A stretch of 64,000 nt of DNA from Stenotrophomonas sp. UBA2302 (GCA_002345545.1 DDVW01000064.1:27410-91409); one strand, 5' to 3'. Positions 1 through 9,086 are shown, counted from the first letter of the stretch. The notes: a model not told the origin generated them from the letters alone. Translations and numbers: made by a program.

Positions 1-762
1 GCGCGCGACAGCGTGCGCGCGCAGATGCGCGGGCTCGGGTACGCCGAGGATGTGATCGAACGCCAGCTGGCGGCCATGCCGGATGAAGGCTTCGTGCGTT
101 TCCGCCCCGAGCAGCTGGTCTGGCAGGCGGCATCGCTGGTGGAGATACACAAGGGCGGCACGCTGGTGAAGGTGCGGCGGATCGCGCCGGAAAGCGACGC
201 GCTGGAAGTGTTCGTGCACTCGCCGGATCGCGATGGCCTGTTTGCCGCGATCGTGATGACGCTGGACCGTTCCGGTTATGGCATCCACCGTGCCCGCGTG
301 CTCGATGGTCCGGAGGATGCGATTTTCGATACCTTCGAGGTCACTCCGGCCGACAGCTTCGCCGATGGTGATGCCGCGCGGCTGGAGGCGCAGTTGCGCA
401 AGGCGCTGGCCGGCGACATCCAGATCCTGCGGCCATCGCGGCGTGTGATGCCACGCCGGCTGAAGCATTTCCGCTTCGCTCCCCGGATCGAGTTCATCGA
501 CGCACGCGAGCAGCATTGCACGCTGCTGAACCTGGTCGCGCCTGATCGCCCCGGCCTGCTGGCGGATGTGGCGCATGTCCTGCGCGACCAGCGGCTGCGC
601 GTGCATGATGCGCGCATCGCCACCTTCGGCGAGCGTGCGGAAGACCAGTTCCAGCTGACCGACCACCACGATCAACCACTTGATGATTCCTCCCGGCAGT
701 CATTGCGCACAGCGTTGATGGCCTGTCTGGAACCCGACAGGGACTCCGGAGATCTGCGCTGA
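1..762 (+). CDS. glnD: Bifunctional uridylyltransferase / uridylyl-removing enzyme GlnD, C-terminal part
   Basis: The frame is open from the first base, so the gene starts before the window. Only the last 254 codons are present. GlnD uridylylates and deuridylylates the PII signal proteins in response to glutamine. The visible part holds the end of the HD-type region and two ACT domains. The first is around [19 protein letters not shown] and the second around [20 protein letters not shown], both with the DRxGL turn that binds glutamine in this family. The stop codon (760-762) shares one base with the dapD start, so the two genes are probably translationally coupled. The catalytic nucleotidyltransferase and HD active sites lie outside the window and cannot be checked. 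Confidence 0.93.
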   Translation, partial: ARDSVRAQMRGLGYAEDVIERQLAAMPDEGFVRFRPEQLVWQAASLVEIHKGGTLVKVRRIAPESDALEVFVHSPDRDGLFAAIVMTLDRSGYGIHRARVLDGPEDAIFDTFEVTPADSFADGDAARLEAQLRKALAGDIQILRPSRRVMPRRLKHFRFAPRIEFIDAREQHCTLLNLVAPDRPGLLADVAHVLRDQRLRVHDARIATFGERAEDQFQLTDHHDQPLDDSSRQSLRTALMACLEPDRDSGDLR

Positions 763-1874
763 TGGCTACCCGATCTGCAACAAAGAAGACTGCAACCAAG
801 AAGGCTGCTCCAAAGAAGGCTGCACCGAAAAAGACGGCCGGATCCGCACCGGCCAAGGCGGCTGCCGCCAGCAGAAAGCCCGCGGCTGCCAAACCGGGGA
901 GCGTGCCGGCGAAGAAAACGGCAGCGACCCGGCGGGCCAGCGCACCGGCCTCGCCGGCAGCCGTTGGCAAACCGAGGAAGGCAAAGCCCGCTGCCGTCAT
1001 TCCGCATGGCGGACGCAGCCTGCGCAAGCCCCCGGCCCCCGGCGTGGCGGAGCTGAAGTTCGGCATTGAAAGCGCGTTCGAGCGCCGCGCGATGCTGACC
1101 ATGGACGAGATCGAAGGCTCCACCCGGCTGCTGGTCAATCGCGTCATCGCTGGGCTGGAGTCGGGTGAATTCCAGGTTGCCGAACCCGATGGTGACGGCG
1201 GCTGGAAGGTCAACGAATGGTTGAAGAAAGCGGTTCTGCTGTATTTCCGTGTCAACGACATGGCGGTGGTGGACGGCCGCCCGGCACCGTTCTGGGACAA
1301 GGTCGACCCGCGCTTCAAAGGCTATGACGAAACCCGTTTCCGCCAGGCCGGCGTGCGCGTGGTGCCCGGGGCCATCGCCCGTTGCGGCAGCTATTTCGGC
1401 AAGGACGTGGTGCTGATGCCGAGCTTCACCAATATCGGCGCGCATGTGGGTGAAGGCACGATGGTCGACACCTGGGCGACGGTGGGTTCGTGTGCGCAGA
1501 TCGGCAAGCACTGCCATCTGTCCGGCGGCGTCGGTATCGGCGGTGTGCTGGAGCCGTTGCAGGCCAGCCCGACCATCATCGAGGACCACTGCTTCATCGG
1601 CGCGCGTTCGGAAGTGGTGGAGGGCGTGGTGGTCGGCCACCACAGCGTGATCGGCATGGGCGTGTTCCTGAGCCAGAGCACACGCATCTACAACCGCGCC
1701 ACCGGCGAAGTCAGCTATGGCTACGTGCCGCCGTACAGCGTGGTGGTGTCCGGTTCGCTGCCGGCCAAGGACGGCACGCACTCGCTGTACTGCGCGGTGA
1801 TCGTCAAGCAGGTCGATGCACGGACCCGCAGCAAGACCGGCGTCAACGAACTGCTGCGTGGCCTGGCCGACTGA
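762..1874 (+). CDS. dapD: Tetrahydrodipicolinate N-succinyltransferase with a Lys/Ala/Pro-rich N-terminal extension
   Basis: DapD succinylates 2,3,4,5-tetrahydrodipicolinate using succinyl-CoA in the lysine/diaminopimelate pathway. From about residue 97 ([13 protein letters not shown]) the 370-residue protein matches the E. coli enzyme in sequence and length (274 residues). It has the left-handed beta-helix hexapeptide repeats, with [17 protein letters not shown] and [14 protein letters not shown] as clear landmarks. The first 96 residues are extra: a low-complexity, histone-H1-like tail with 17 Lys and 28 Ala in the first 90 residues. The ATG overlaps the glnD stop (TGATG), and a GGAG lies about 10 bases upstream, so the long start is well supported. 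An internal GTG at about 1042 would give the short enzyme but has no evident ribosome binding site. dapE follows after one gene. Confidence 0.93.
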   Translation: MATRSATKKTATKKAAPKKAAPKKTAGSAPAKAAAASRKPAAAKPGSVPAKKTAATRRASAPASPAAVGKPRKAKPAAVIPHGGRSLRKPPAPGVAELKFGIESAFERRAMLTMDEIEGSTRLLVNRVIAGLESGEFQVAEPDGDGGWKVNEWLKKAVLLYFRVNDMAVVDGRPAPFWDKVDPRFKGYDETRFRQAGVRVVPGAIARCGSYFGKDVVLMPSFTNIGAHVGEGTMVDTWATVGSCAQIGKHCHLSGGVGIGGVLEPLQASPTIIEDHCFIGARSEVVEGVVVGHHSVIGMGVFLSQSTRIYNRATGEVSYGYVPPYSVVVSGSLPAKDGTHSLYCAVIVKQVDARTRSKTGVNELLRGLAD

Positions 1875-2036
1875 GGCGCACATCGGGTATTCCGCTGCTG
1901 CGTTGATGAAGGCGAGAATGCCGTCGGTAGGCTATCGGCCTGCATGACGCGAGCGCCTCCCGACAGCGGAGGCGATAACCACCCGCCCTGCCCGATGATT
2001 GCCGCGGGGACTGACGGGCAAGTTTCGGATTACAGA

Positions 2037-2393
2037 ATGACCACGATCTACGGACTCAAGAACTGCGATACCTGCAAGAAGGCCCGCAAGTGGCTGGAGC
2101 GCTTCGATGTCGCCCATACCTTCGTCGATTACCGCGACAACCTGCCCACCCCGGAAACACTGGTGGAATGGGCCGGCAAGGCCGGCGGCTTCGAAGCGAT
2201 GATCAACAGGTCCTCGACCACCTGGCGGCAGTTGCCGGACAACCGCAAGGCGGCCGGTTCCGAGGCCGAGTGGAAGCTGCTGCTGCGCGAGTATCCGCAG
2301 CTGATCAAGCGCCCGGTGGTGATCACTGACGATGGCCAGTTCAGCCAGGGCTTCAGCGACACCGGCTTCAAGAAGCGCTTCAACATCGCCTAA
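2037..2393 (+). CDS. ArsC/Spx-family thioredoxin-fold protein (YffB-like)
   Basis: A 118-residue protein with the ArsC/Spx thioredoxin fold. A CxxC sits near the N-terminus (NCDTCKKARKWL, Cys10 and Cys13), followed by VDYRDN and a late KRPVV segment. Proteins of this subfamily are often labelled arsenate reductases, but YffB-like members are not shown to reduce arsenate, and no other arsenic gene is nearby. Its place between dapD and dapE is a conserved arrangement in many gammaproteobacteria. The ATG at 2037 begins the conserved MTTIYGLKNC; an in-frame extension back to 1944 is not homologous. The 162 bases between dapD and this start hold no gene that I can see. Confidence 0.88.
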   Translation: MTTIYGLKNCDTCKKARKWLERFDVAHTFVDYRDNLPTPETLVEWAGKAGGFEAMINRSSTTWRQLPDNRKAAGSEAEWKLLLREYPQLIKRPVVITDDGQFSQGFSDTGFKKRFNIA

Positions 2394-2478
2394 TTCCCGG
2401 CGGCCATGGTGGCACACCTGCCGCCGCAGCCATCACAACCAGTTCGCGCGCACCGCAGGCGCTTTAGCATGAGGTTCC

Positions 2479-3606
2479 ATGAGCGACGTATTCGACCTGA
2501 CCTGCGAGCTGATCGCACGCCCTTCGCTGACGCCGGACGATGCCGGTTGCCAGCCGCTGATCGCCGGCCGCCTTGCCGCTGCCGGTTTCGCCATCGAGCA
2601 GCTGCGGCTGGGCGAAGTCGACAATTTGTGGGCCACGCACGGACAGGGCGGCCCTGTGCTGGTGTTGCTGGGACATACCGATGTGGTGCCACCCGGCCCG
2701 CGGCAGGACTGGGCCAGTGACCCGTTCACTGCGGAAGTGCGTGACGGCGTGCTCTACGGCCGTGGCGCCGCCGACATGAAGGGCAGCGTGGCCGCCTTTG
2801 TCGTCGCCGCCGAGCAGTTCGTCGCCGCGCACCCGGAGCATCCCGGCACCTTGGCGGTGCTGCTGACCAGCGACGAGGAGGGCGATGCCATCGACGGCGT
2901 GCGCCATGTCGCCCGCCTGTTTGCCGAGCGCGGCCAGCGCATCGACTGGTGTATCACCGGCGAGCCGTCGTCCACGGCCAGGCTGGGTGACCTGCTGCGG
3001 GTGGGGCGTCGCGGTTCGCTTACCGGCACGCTCAGCGTGCGCGGCGTGCAGGGCCATGTTGCCTATCCGGACAAGGCGCGCAATCCGATCCATCCTGCCG
3101 CGCCGATGCTGGCCGAGCTAGTCGCGCGACACTGGGATGACGGCTATGAGAGCTTCCCGCCAACCAGCCTGCAGATTTCCAATATCCATGCCGGCACCGG
3201 TGCGTCCAATGTGATTCCCGGCGAACTGCAGGTGGTGTTCAACCTACGCTACAACCCGCACTGGGATGCGGAGCGGCTGGAGGCGGAAATCGCCGTGCTG
3301 CTGGACCGGCACGCATTGGACTATGAGTTGCATTGGCACCGTAGTGGCGAACCGTTCTACACCCCAGAAGGGCGCCTGCGGCAGGTGGCACGCGAGGTGC
3401 TGGCCAGGTTCGCGGGAGTGGAGCCGGTCGAGAGCACCGGTGGCGGCACTTCCGATGCCCGCTTCATTGCGCCGCTGGGCGCACAGTGCATTGAAGTGGG
3501 GCCCGTGAATGCCAGCATCCATCAGGTGGACGAGAATGTGCGGGTAGCCGATCTTGAGGCATTGCCTGATCTTTATCGGACGTTGATCGAAAAACTGCTC
3601 GGCTGA
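2479..3606 (+). CDS. dapE: Succinyl-diaminopimelate desuccinylase
   Basis: DapE is a dinuclear zinc M20-family hydrolase that releases succinate from N-succinyl-LL-diaminopimelate, two steps after DapD. The 375 residues match the usual length. Motifs visible are GHTDVVPPG (zinc ligand His and Asp), [10 protein letters not shown] (bridging Asp), TSDEEGDA (catalytic Glu pair), the dimerisation domain around [10 protein letters not shown] and ASNVIPGE, and a C-terminal [22 protein letters not shown] with the last zinc-ligand His. The start ATG follows AGGTTCC after an 85-base gap from the ArsC-like gene. With dapD it gives two steps of the succinylase branch in one cluster. Confidence 0.95.
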   Translation: MSDVFDLTCELIARPSLTPDDAGCQPLIAGRLAAAGFAIEQLRLGEVDNLWATHGQGGPVLVLLGHTDVVPPGPRQDWASDPFTAEVRDGVLYGRGAADMKGSVAAFVVAAEQFVAAHPEHPGTLAVLLTSDEEGDAIDGVRHVARLFAERGQRIDWCITGEPSSTARLGDLLRVGRRGSLTGTLSVRGVQGHVAYPDKARNPIHPAAPMLAELVARHWDDGYESFPPTSLQISNIHAGTGASNVIPGELQVVFNLRYNPHWDAERLEAEIAVLLDRHALDYELHWHRSGEPFYTPEGRLRQVAREVLARFAGVEPVESTGGGTSDARFIAPLGAQCIEVGPVNASIHQVDENVRVADLEALPDLYRTLIEKLLG

Positions 3607-3648
3607 GCTTTACCTGACAGCCGGGCGGATCTTGCCGGGGGGGGCGAG

Positions 3649-6558
3649 ATGGACCAAGTTCGAATGCGTTGCGTGGTTGGGCTGCTGGCCTGGGCAATGT
3701 TGTGCCTGCTGCCGGTAGCGCAGGCCACCACGCCAATACAGGGGTGGCCGCTGCTGCGCCATTACGGGGCGAACCAGCTGCCTGCGCCACCTGCTTATGC
3801 GGATGTTGTCGTCACGTCCGACGGCAGTCTTTATGCGGGCAGCGGTGAAGGGGTGATGCTGTTCCGCAGTGGCGTGTGGGAGGTGCTGGAGGTCGCTGGC
3901 AGTGCCCCGGTGTACTCGCTGCTGTTGGCGCGTGATGGCAGCATCTACGTGGCCGGCAATGGTGTATTCGGCCAGTTGCGCCCGCGCCCGGACGGTACCC
4001 ATGATTTCGTGGATCTGTTGCCACGGTTGGCCAGTGCCGGGCCGCTGCGGGTGCCGGCCGAAGTCTATTCGCTTGGGGAAACCTCGCGCGGCATCCATGC
4101 GGTGAGTGCCGGCGCTTTTTTTGAGTTGCGTTCCGATGGCACGACCTCGCGTCGGGCACTGGTCGGGGCTGGCAGCTTCAAGCTGATGGTTGCCGGTGAT
4201 GAAGTCTATTACCGGGTCGAGGGAGAGGGCCTGTATCGCATGGGCGCCTCCGCACCGGAACGGGTTGCCGGTACCGGGGCACTGGCCGATCTGCGTGTTG
4301 CCGGCGTCTGGGCGTACCAGGGCGGGCTGCTGGTGGCCGCGGGTGATGGTTTCCATTTCAGTGATGGCAGGCAACTGCACAAGCTCGGCAGCGAGGCTGA
4401 TACCGCCTTCGTTCAGCATGCACCCTACACCGGCATTGCGCTGGCCAACGGTGGCTGGGTGATTGGCAGTTCCGATGGAACCGTGCTGCGTTTCTCCCCC
4501 GATCTGCGCCTGCTCGACAGTGTCAGGCCCAACCGCGGCGGCATGCATGACTTTGTCGAGGATGCCGAGGGGAGCCTGTGGGTAGTGGGCGAAAGCGGAC
4601 TCACACGCCTGCGCCTGTCCTTGCCGTGGACTCGCTATGACCACCGGCATGGGCTGGGGGGAAGACTGTTTGACAGCACCTGGTATGACGGCCAGCTGTG
4701 GGTGGCTGGTATGGGCGTCTGGCGTGCGCGGGCTTCGGCCGGAAGCAGCCCGCAATTTTCGCAACTGCCCTGGCCGTATCCGGATATGGAAACGTTCGCC
4801 CTGCGGGGTACCGATGCGGGATTGGTGGTCGGAGATCGGCATGGATTGATGGTGCTTGATCCGGGTGCGGACCAACCAAGGCGCCTGCTTGATGTGGAAC
4901 TGGCCAACAGCGTCACCCATCTGCTGCCTTCAGCCTTCAATTCCAGGTGGATGCTGGCCAGGGGTATCCGGCAGATGAACTTGCTGGAGCAGCGTGACGG
5001 ACGCTGGCAGGTGAGGGCGCAGTGGCCCAGCCAGGTCAGGGTGCTGCAGGGGCTGTACGAAGTGGCGCCGGGCGAAGTCTGGGCCGGTGATGGCGCTGGC
5101 GGTGTGCACTACTGGCGTTTGGATCTGGATACCGGGCAGTTGCAGGAACACCGGCGCTACACCGCCGAGCAGGGCGTGCTGCAGGAACCCGGGTACGGCA
5201 CGCGCGTGTTTGCCCGTGGCGGTGAGCTGTATGCCATCTCCGGCATGCGGGTGAGCAGGTGGAACGGTGAGCGGTTTGTCGCCGCCGCACTGCCGCCGCT
5301 TCCCGGGCTGATGTCGCCATGGGAGCTGGAGGGCCAGGACAATGAGCAGGGCGGTTTTGCCTGGACCTCACGGCAACTGTGGTGGCGCAGGCCCGGCGCG
5401 ACTGACTTCGAGCTGCAGCGGGTCGGTGACGGTCGCATGCCGGGTTTTGCCACGCTGGCGTTGCATCGCGACGGGCAGGTGCGTGTGGTCACCCGCGACA
5501 GTGTGCTGCAGCTGGACGGAACGCATTCCGGGCCCATGCTTGCCCCGGCCAGGGCGCGACTGGACCGGATTGAGCTGCGTCGCCCGAGCCATGGGGCACA
5601 GGTGCTGCCGCTGTCTCCAGCTGCAGCGCGGCAGCTGCCGGCCGGTGCCGGGCTGGCGTTGCGCTTTGGTATCCAGAGCATGGAGCCGGAAGTGGAGTTC
5701 CGCTACCGCATGCCTGGTTACCATGACGTATGGTCGCCTTGGAGCGCCGGGCGCGAGTTGACCTATCAACGCCTGCCGGGCGGTGACTACACCTTCCAGC
5801 TGCAGGCACGGGTGCGTGGTGACCTGCCGACCGAGCCGGTGGACTATCCACTGCAGGTGGCGGCGTTCTGGTATCAGCGTGTCTGGGCATGGTTGCTGTT
5901 TGGCGTCGTTGGCGTGGTGTTCGTGGCAGTGGTGGTGCGCCTGCGCACCCGCAGCGTCAATGCGCGCAACCGCGAGCTTGAGTGGAAAATCGCCGCGCGC
6001 ACGGCGGCATTGGAGGCGGCCAACGCACGGCTTTCGGCATTGGCTGTTACCGATGGGCTCACTGGCATCGCCAACCGGCATGCGATGGAAAAGGCCCTGC
6101 AGCGACTATGGCAGGGCTGTGCCAGACACAACGAGCCACTGGCGGTGATGATGATCGACGTGGATCACTTCAAACGATTCAACGACAGCTATGGACACCA
6201 CATGGGCGACCTGCAGCTGCGCCGTGTCGCCGACATCCTCTCTGCCGGAATGCGCGATGCCGATGAACTGGTAGCCCGTTATGGTGGCGAGGAGTTCATG
6301 GTCATTCTGCCGGCCTGTGAGGCGGCAGCAGCCGCCAGCCGCGCCGAGCAGCTGCGCAGCGCGGTGGAGCAGGAAACCGCCCGGGCGGGGTTGCCGGTGA
6401 CTATCAGTGTCGGAGTGGCGGTGGCCCATCCGCAGCCGGGCGAGGATCCGATGGCGCTGGTGCGCTGTGCTGATCAGGCGCTGTACCGGGTCAAATTCGG
6501 TGGACGCAACCGGGTCGAAGCCGCCGTGCTGGATGACTGGGCGACCGTCCGGACATGA
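3649..6558 (+). CDS. Membrane diguanylate cyclase with periplasmic propeller and Y_Y_Y domain
   Basis: A 969-residue predicted c-di-GMP synthase. The N-terminus is a signal peptide ending near VAQA. About 600 residues of repeated blades (for example DVVVTSDGSLYAGSGEGV and SLWVVGESGLTRL) resemble the regulator-type beta-propeller of hybrid sensors. A Y_Y_Y-like segment follows (FRYRMPGYHDVWSPWS, GGDYTFQLQAR), then one membrane helix near 745-765, a short coiled coil, and a GGDEF domain with the intact active motif GGEEF at 879-883. The residues where an RxxD inhibitory site would sit, five before the motif, read DADE, so product inhibition may be absent. It stands alone between dapE and the asnB leader. 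The ligand is unknown. Confidence 0.88.
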   Translation: MDQVRMRCVVGLLAWAMLCLLPVAQATTPIQGWPLLRHYGANQLPAPPAYADVVVTSDGSLYAGSGEGVMLFRSGVWEVLEVAGSAPVYSLLLARDGSIYVAGNGVFGQLRPRPDGTHDFVDLLPRLASAGPLRVPAEVYSLGETSRGIHAVSAGAFFELRSDGTTSRRALVGAGSFKLMVAGDEVYYRVEGEGLYRMGASAPERVAGTGALADLRVAGVWAYQGGLLVAAGDGFHFSDGRQLHKLGSEADTAFVQHAPYTGIALANGGWVIGSSDGTVLRFSPDLRLLDSVRPNRGGMHDFVEDAEGSLWVVGESGLTRLRLSLPWTRYDHRHGLGGRLFDSTWYDGQLWVAGMGVWRARASAGSSPQFSQLPWPYPDMETFALRGTDAGLVVGDRHGLMVLDPGADQPRRLLDVELANSVTHLLPSAFNSRWMLARGIRQMNLLEQRDGRWQVRAQWPSQVRVLQGLYEVAPGEVWAGDGAGGVHYWRLDLDTGQLQEHRRYTAEQGVLQEPGYGTRVFARGGELYAISGMRVSRWNGERFVAAALPPLPGLMSPWELEGQDNEQGGFAWTSRQLWWRRPGATDFELQRVGDGRMPGFATLALHRDGQVRVVTRDSVLQLDGTHSGPMLAPARARLDRIELRRPSHGAQVLPLSPAAARQLPAGAGLALRFGIQSMEPEVEFRYRMPGYHDVWSPWSAGRELTYQRLPGGDYTFQLQARVRGDLPTEPVDYPLQVAAFWYQRVWAWLLFGVVGVVFVAVVVRLRTRSVNARNRELEWKIAARTAALEAANARLSALAVTDGLTGIANRHAMEKALQRLWQGCARHNEPLAVMMIDVDHFKRFNDSYGHHMGDLQLRRVADILSAGMRDADELVARYGGEEFMVILPACEAAAAASRAEQLRSAVEQETARAGLPVTISVGVAVAHPQPGEDPMALVRCADQALYRVKFGGRNRVEAAVLDDWATVRT

Positions 6559-6583
6559 ACGCCGGTCATTGCCATTGAAACAG

Positions 6584-6613
6584 TTGCGCGGCTCCCGGAG
6601 CCCGGGCTATTGT
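6584..6613 (+). promoter_or_regulatory. Candidate promoter of the asnB leader
   Basis: TTGCGC at 6584-6589 and TATTGT at 6608-6613 are separated by 18 bases. Both are imperfect matches to the sigma-70 boxes. The predicted start, about seven bases after the -10 box, falls at or next to the leader ATG (6620). No Shine-Dalgarno sequence precedes that ATG, so the leader would be read from a leaderless transcript. This is inference from spacing only. A second -35-like TTGAAA lies at 6575-6580. Confidence 0.4.
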
Positions 6614-6619
6614 CGGCCC

Positions 6620-6715
6620 ATGATCCGCACCGCCCGCACCAACGTGAATGCTTCGAACAATCGCAATAATGCGATTGCGAACAATTGCGCGCGGCCGATG
6701 CGGGTCTGCGACTGA
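6620..6715 (+). CDS. Asparagine-rich leader peptide of asnB
   Basis: A 31-codon reading frame ending in TGA. Eight codons are Asn, at positions 8, 10, 13, 14, 16, 17, 21 and 22 (for example NASNNRNNAIANN). Five of the eight are AAT, normally the minor Asn codon in so GC-rich a genome. A 7-bp hairpin (6661-6667 with 6674-6680) lies inside the Asn-coding stretch. Codons 25-29 overlap the 5' arm of the antiterminator. Placement and composition match the amino-acid leader peptides of his, thr, ilv, leu and phe operons, where ribosome stalling at scarce charged tRNA controls a downstream terminator. Here the regulated gene is asparagine synthetase. Too short for most automatic annotation. Confidence 0.82.
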   Translation: MIRTARTNVNASNNRNNAIANNCARPMRVCD

Positions 6716-6774
6716 GCCAAAGCACCACACGCCCAGTGACCAGAAAACCCGCATCGGCTGATGCGGGTTTTTTT
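6694..6774 (+). promoter_or_regulatory. asnB attenuator: mutually exclusive antiterminator and terminator
   Basis: Segment 2 is GCCGATGCGGGT at 6694-6705, at the end of the leader reading frame. Segment 3 is ACCCGCATCGGC at 6747-6758, its perfect 12-base complement. Segment 3 is also most of the 5' arm of the terminator (6744-6755 pairing with 6760-6771), so 2:3 and 3:4 cannot form together. Segment 2 can instead pair over 7 bp with the start of the leader (6632-6638 with 6699-6705). A ribosome stalled at the Asn codons leaves segment 2 free, so the antiterminator forms and asnB is transcribed. A ribosome reaching the stop at 6713 covers much of segment 2, and the terminator forms. Confidence 0.82.
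6744..6774 (+). terminator. Intrinsic terminator in the asnB leader
   Basis: A perfect 12-bp stem, AAAACCCGCATC / GATGCGGGTTTT, closes a GGCT tetraloop (6756-6759) and runs into seven T residues at 6768-6774. It lies 91 bases upstream of the asnB ATG and is the terminating arm of the attenuator. Confidence 0.92.
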
Positions 6775-6865
6775 GTGGATGGCCGGGCGGCAACACCCAA
6801 CGGCCAGTTACTGGCCTTGCGACCTTGCTTCCACCGTTCGACCCCACAAATCCAGGAGCTTCCCC

Positions 6866-8566
6866 ATGTGTTCCATCTTCGGCATTTTCGGCCTGCAACC
6901 CGGTGACGACCTGCAGGCATTGCGTCGGCAGGCGCTTGAACAATCCCAGCGCCAGCGCCACCGCGGCCCGGACTGGAGCGGGGTGTACGTCGATACCGGT
7001 GCGATCCTGGTGCATGAGCGGCTGGCCATCGTCGACCCGGCCGGTGGCTCGCAGCCGCTGCTGTCGGAGGATGGCGAACTGGCATTGGCGGTCAATGGCG
7101 AGATCTACAACCACCGGGAGCTGAAGAAGGAGCTGGTCCAGCCCTACGCGTTCCAGACGGGCTCGGACTGCGAGGTGATCAACGCGCTGTACCGCGAGAG
7201 CGCCGTCGATGAAAGCGGGCAGGCCTCGTACCTCAACCGCCTCAACGGCATCTTCGCCTTCGCGCTGTGGGACAAGGCCAGGCAGCGGGTGATCATCGCC
7301 CGTGATCCGATCGGCGTGGTGCCGCTGTATTGGGGCCACGACAAGCTGGGCCGGCTGTGCGTGGCTTCGGAAATGAAGGCGCTGTCCGACACCTGCGCCG
7401 ATGTCGCGCAATTCCCGCCGGGGCACTGGTACGACAGCAGCACCGATACCCTGACCAAATACTACGAGCGGCCGTGGCGCGAGTACGAGGCAGTGCAGGG
7501 CGTGGATGTCCCGCTCACCGAGCTGCGTGAGGCGTTCGAGGCGGCGGTGCACCGCCAGCTGATGACCGATGTGCCTTATGGCGTGCTGCTGTCCGGCGGT
7601 CTGGACTCGTCGCTGGTCGCCGCCGTGGCCGCGCGTTATGCGCGCAACCGTATCGAGGACGGTGATCGCAGCGAGGCCTGGTGGCCGCGCCTGCACAGCT
7701 TCGCCATCGGCCTGAAGGGCTCGCCCGATCTGGCTGCGGCCAAGGTAGCGGCGGAGATGCTGGGCACCGTTCACCATGGTTTCGAATACACCTTCGAGGA
7801 AGGGCTGGATGCGCTGCCGGAGGTGATCCGCCACATCGAGACCTATGACGTCACCACCATCCGCGCCTCCACGCCGATGTTCCTGCTGGCGCGGCGGATC
7901 AAGGCGATGGGGGTGAAGATGGTGCTGTCGGGCGAGGGCAGCGACGAGATCTTCGGCGGCTACCTGTACTTCCACAAGGCCCCGAACGCGCGCGAATTCC
8001 ACGAAGAGCTGGTGCGCAAGATCGATGCGTTGAACAACTACGATTGCCTGCGCGCCAACAAATCGATGATGGCCTGGGGCGTGGAGCCGCGCGTGCCGTT
8101 CCTGGACCGCGAGTTCCTCGATGTGGCGATGAAGATGGATGCGCGCCACAAGATGATCGACAAGGCCAGCGGCCGCATCGAGAAGGCGGTGTTGCGTGAG
8201 GCTTTCGAGGGCTACCTGCCGAAGGAAATCCTGTGGCGGCAGAAGGAGCAGTTCAGCGATGGCGTCGGCTATGGCTGGATCGACGGGCTCAAGGCGCATG
8301 CCGAGTCGCAGGTCAGCGACCGGGTGCTGGCCGCGGCCGACAAGCGCTTCCCCTACAACCCGCCGCAGACCAAGGAGGCGTACTACTACCGCCACCTGTT
8401 CGAACAGTTCTTCCCCAGCCGTGCGGCGGCGGAGACCGTGCCGGGCGGCAAGTCGATCGCCTGTTCCTCGCCGGCGGCGATCGCCTGGGATGCCAGCTTC
8501 GCCAACATGGCCGACCCGTCCGGCCGTGCGGTCGCCGGCGTCCACGATCAGGCGCTGGCAGGCTGA
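6866..8566 (+). CDS. asnB: Glutamine-hydrolysing asparagine synthetase B
   Basis: AsnB makes asparagine from aspartate, ATP and glutamine. The 566-residue protein has both domains. The N-terminal class II amidotransferase begins MCSIFGIF, with the nucleophile Cys2 after Met removal, and contains RHRGPD and NGEIYNH. The C-terminal synthetase domain has the PP-loop SGGLDSS and LSGEGSDEIFGGY. The ATG at 6866 is fixed by the need for Cys2 and by AGGAG at 6854-6858; reading further upstream would run into the terminator. Expression is probably controlled by the Asn-rich leader and attenuator just upstream. Confidence 0.96.
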   Translation: MCSIFGIFGLQPGDDLQALRRQALEQSQRQRHRGPDWSGVYVDTGAILVHERLAIVDPAGGSQPLLSEDGELALAVNGEIYNHRELKKELVQPYAFQTGSDCEVINALYRESAVDESGQASYLNRLNGIFAFALWDKARQRVIIARDPIGVVPLYWGHDKLGRLCVASEMKALSDTCADVAQFPPGHWYDSSTDTLTKYYERPWREYEAVQGVDVPLTELREAFEAAVHRQLMTDVPYGVLLSGGLDSSLVAAVAARYARNRIEDGDRSEAWWPRLHSFAIGLKGSPDLAAAKVAAEMLGTVHHGFEYTFEEGLDALPEVIRHIETYDVTTIRASTPMFLLARRIKAMGVKMVLSGEGSDEIFGGYLYFHKAPNAREFHEELVRKIDALNNYDCLRANKSMMAWGVEPRVPFLDREFLDVAMKMDARHKMIDKASGRIEKAVLREAFEGYLPKEILWRQKEQFSDGVGYGWIDGLKAHAESQVSDRVLAAADKRFPYNPPQTKEAYYYRHLFEQFFPSRAAAETVPGGKSIACSSPAAIAWDASFANMADPSGRAVAGVHDQALAG

Positions 8567-8576
8567 GTGCTGATCC

Positions 8577-8603
8577 ATGGCCCGCAGTGATGCGGGCCAT
8601 TTT
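8577..8603 (+). terminator. Hairpin after asnB
   Basis: A 10-bp perfect stem, ATGGCCCGCA / TGCGGGCCAT, closes a GTGA loop and is followed by a short TTT run, directly after the asnB stop. The T tract is short, so termination may be moderate. Confidence 0.6.
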
Positions 8604-8660
8604 GTCGCAGCGGTCGCTGTGCGGCTCGCAGCCACCCATACATGCAGTCAAGGGAAGACG

Positions 8661-9086
8661 ATGCGAACACCCGCGATGATGCTGTTGGGCATGTTGTGCA
8701 GTCCGCTGCTCCAGGCAGTGGAGGTGTCGCTGGAGCGGCCCACGCTGGGCAGCTAAGAAGCGGATATCGGCTGTACCGGCGTAATCCGTGAGGGCGACAC
8801 GCTGCATGTGTCGGGCGTGCCGTACAAGGGCGCCACCATGCAGGTGGCGGTGCAGGACTGCTATCGCCAGTTGAACGGCATCCTGCAGCGCTTCGGTGCC
8901 GACAGCAGCCAGGTGGTCAGGGAGACGGTCTACACCACCGATATGGACGCGCTTATCAAGGCCCTCCCCGACCGCAAGACCTTTTTTGCCGATGCACGTT
9001 ATCCCGCCGCGGCCTGGGTGCAGGTCCAGCGCCTGTACGATGCCGGGCATCTGCTTGAAGTGGAGTGGACGGTGCGCCTGCGCCAG
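8661..9086 (+). pseudogene. Exported RidA-family protein gene, interrupted by an in-frame TAA
   Basis: One frame reads a signal peptide (MRTPAMMLLGMLCSPLLQA) followed by a RidA (YjgF/YER057c) domain: EADIG, GDTLHVSGVPYKGATM, NGILQRFGADSSQVVRETVYTTDM, FFADARYPAAAWVQV, LLEVEWTVRL. Codon 32 (8754-8756) is TAA, in a place (GS-stop-EADIG) where relatives typically have Tyr. The 3' end is also abnormal: no stop follows the domain, and the frame runs on to 9392, antisense to the acylase gene. I therefore read it as a decaying gene. Cytosolic RidA deaminates reactive enamines; the role of exported relatives is not established. Reinitiation downstream would lack the signal peptide. Confidence 0.75.

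Noticed and set aside
6566..8635. Long open frame antisense to asnB
   Set aside because: Long antisense frames are expected in this GC-rich sequence. The translation has no recognisable domain, and the plus strand encodes a full AsnB.
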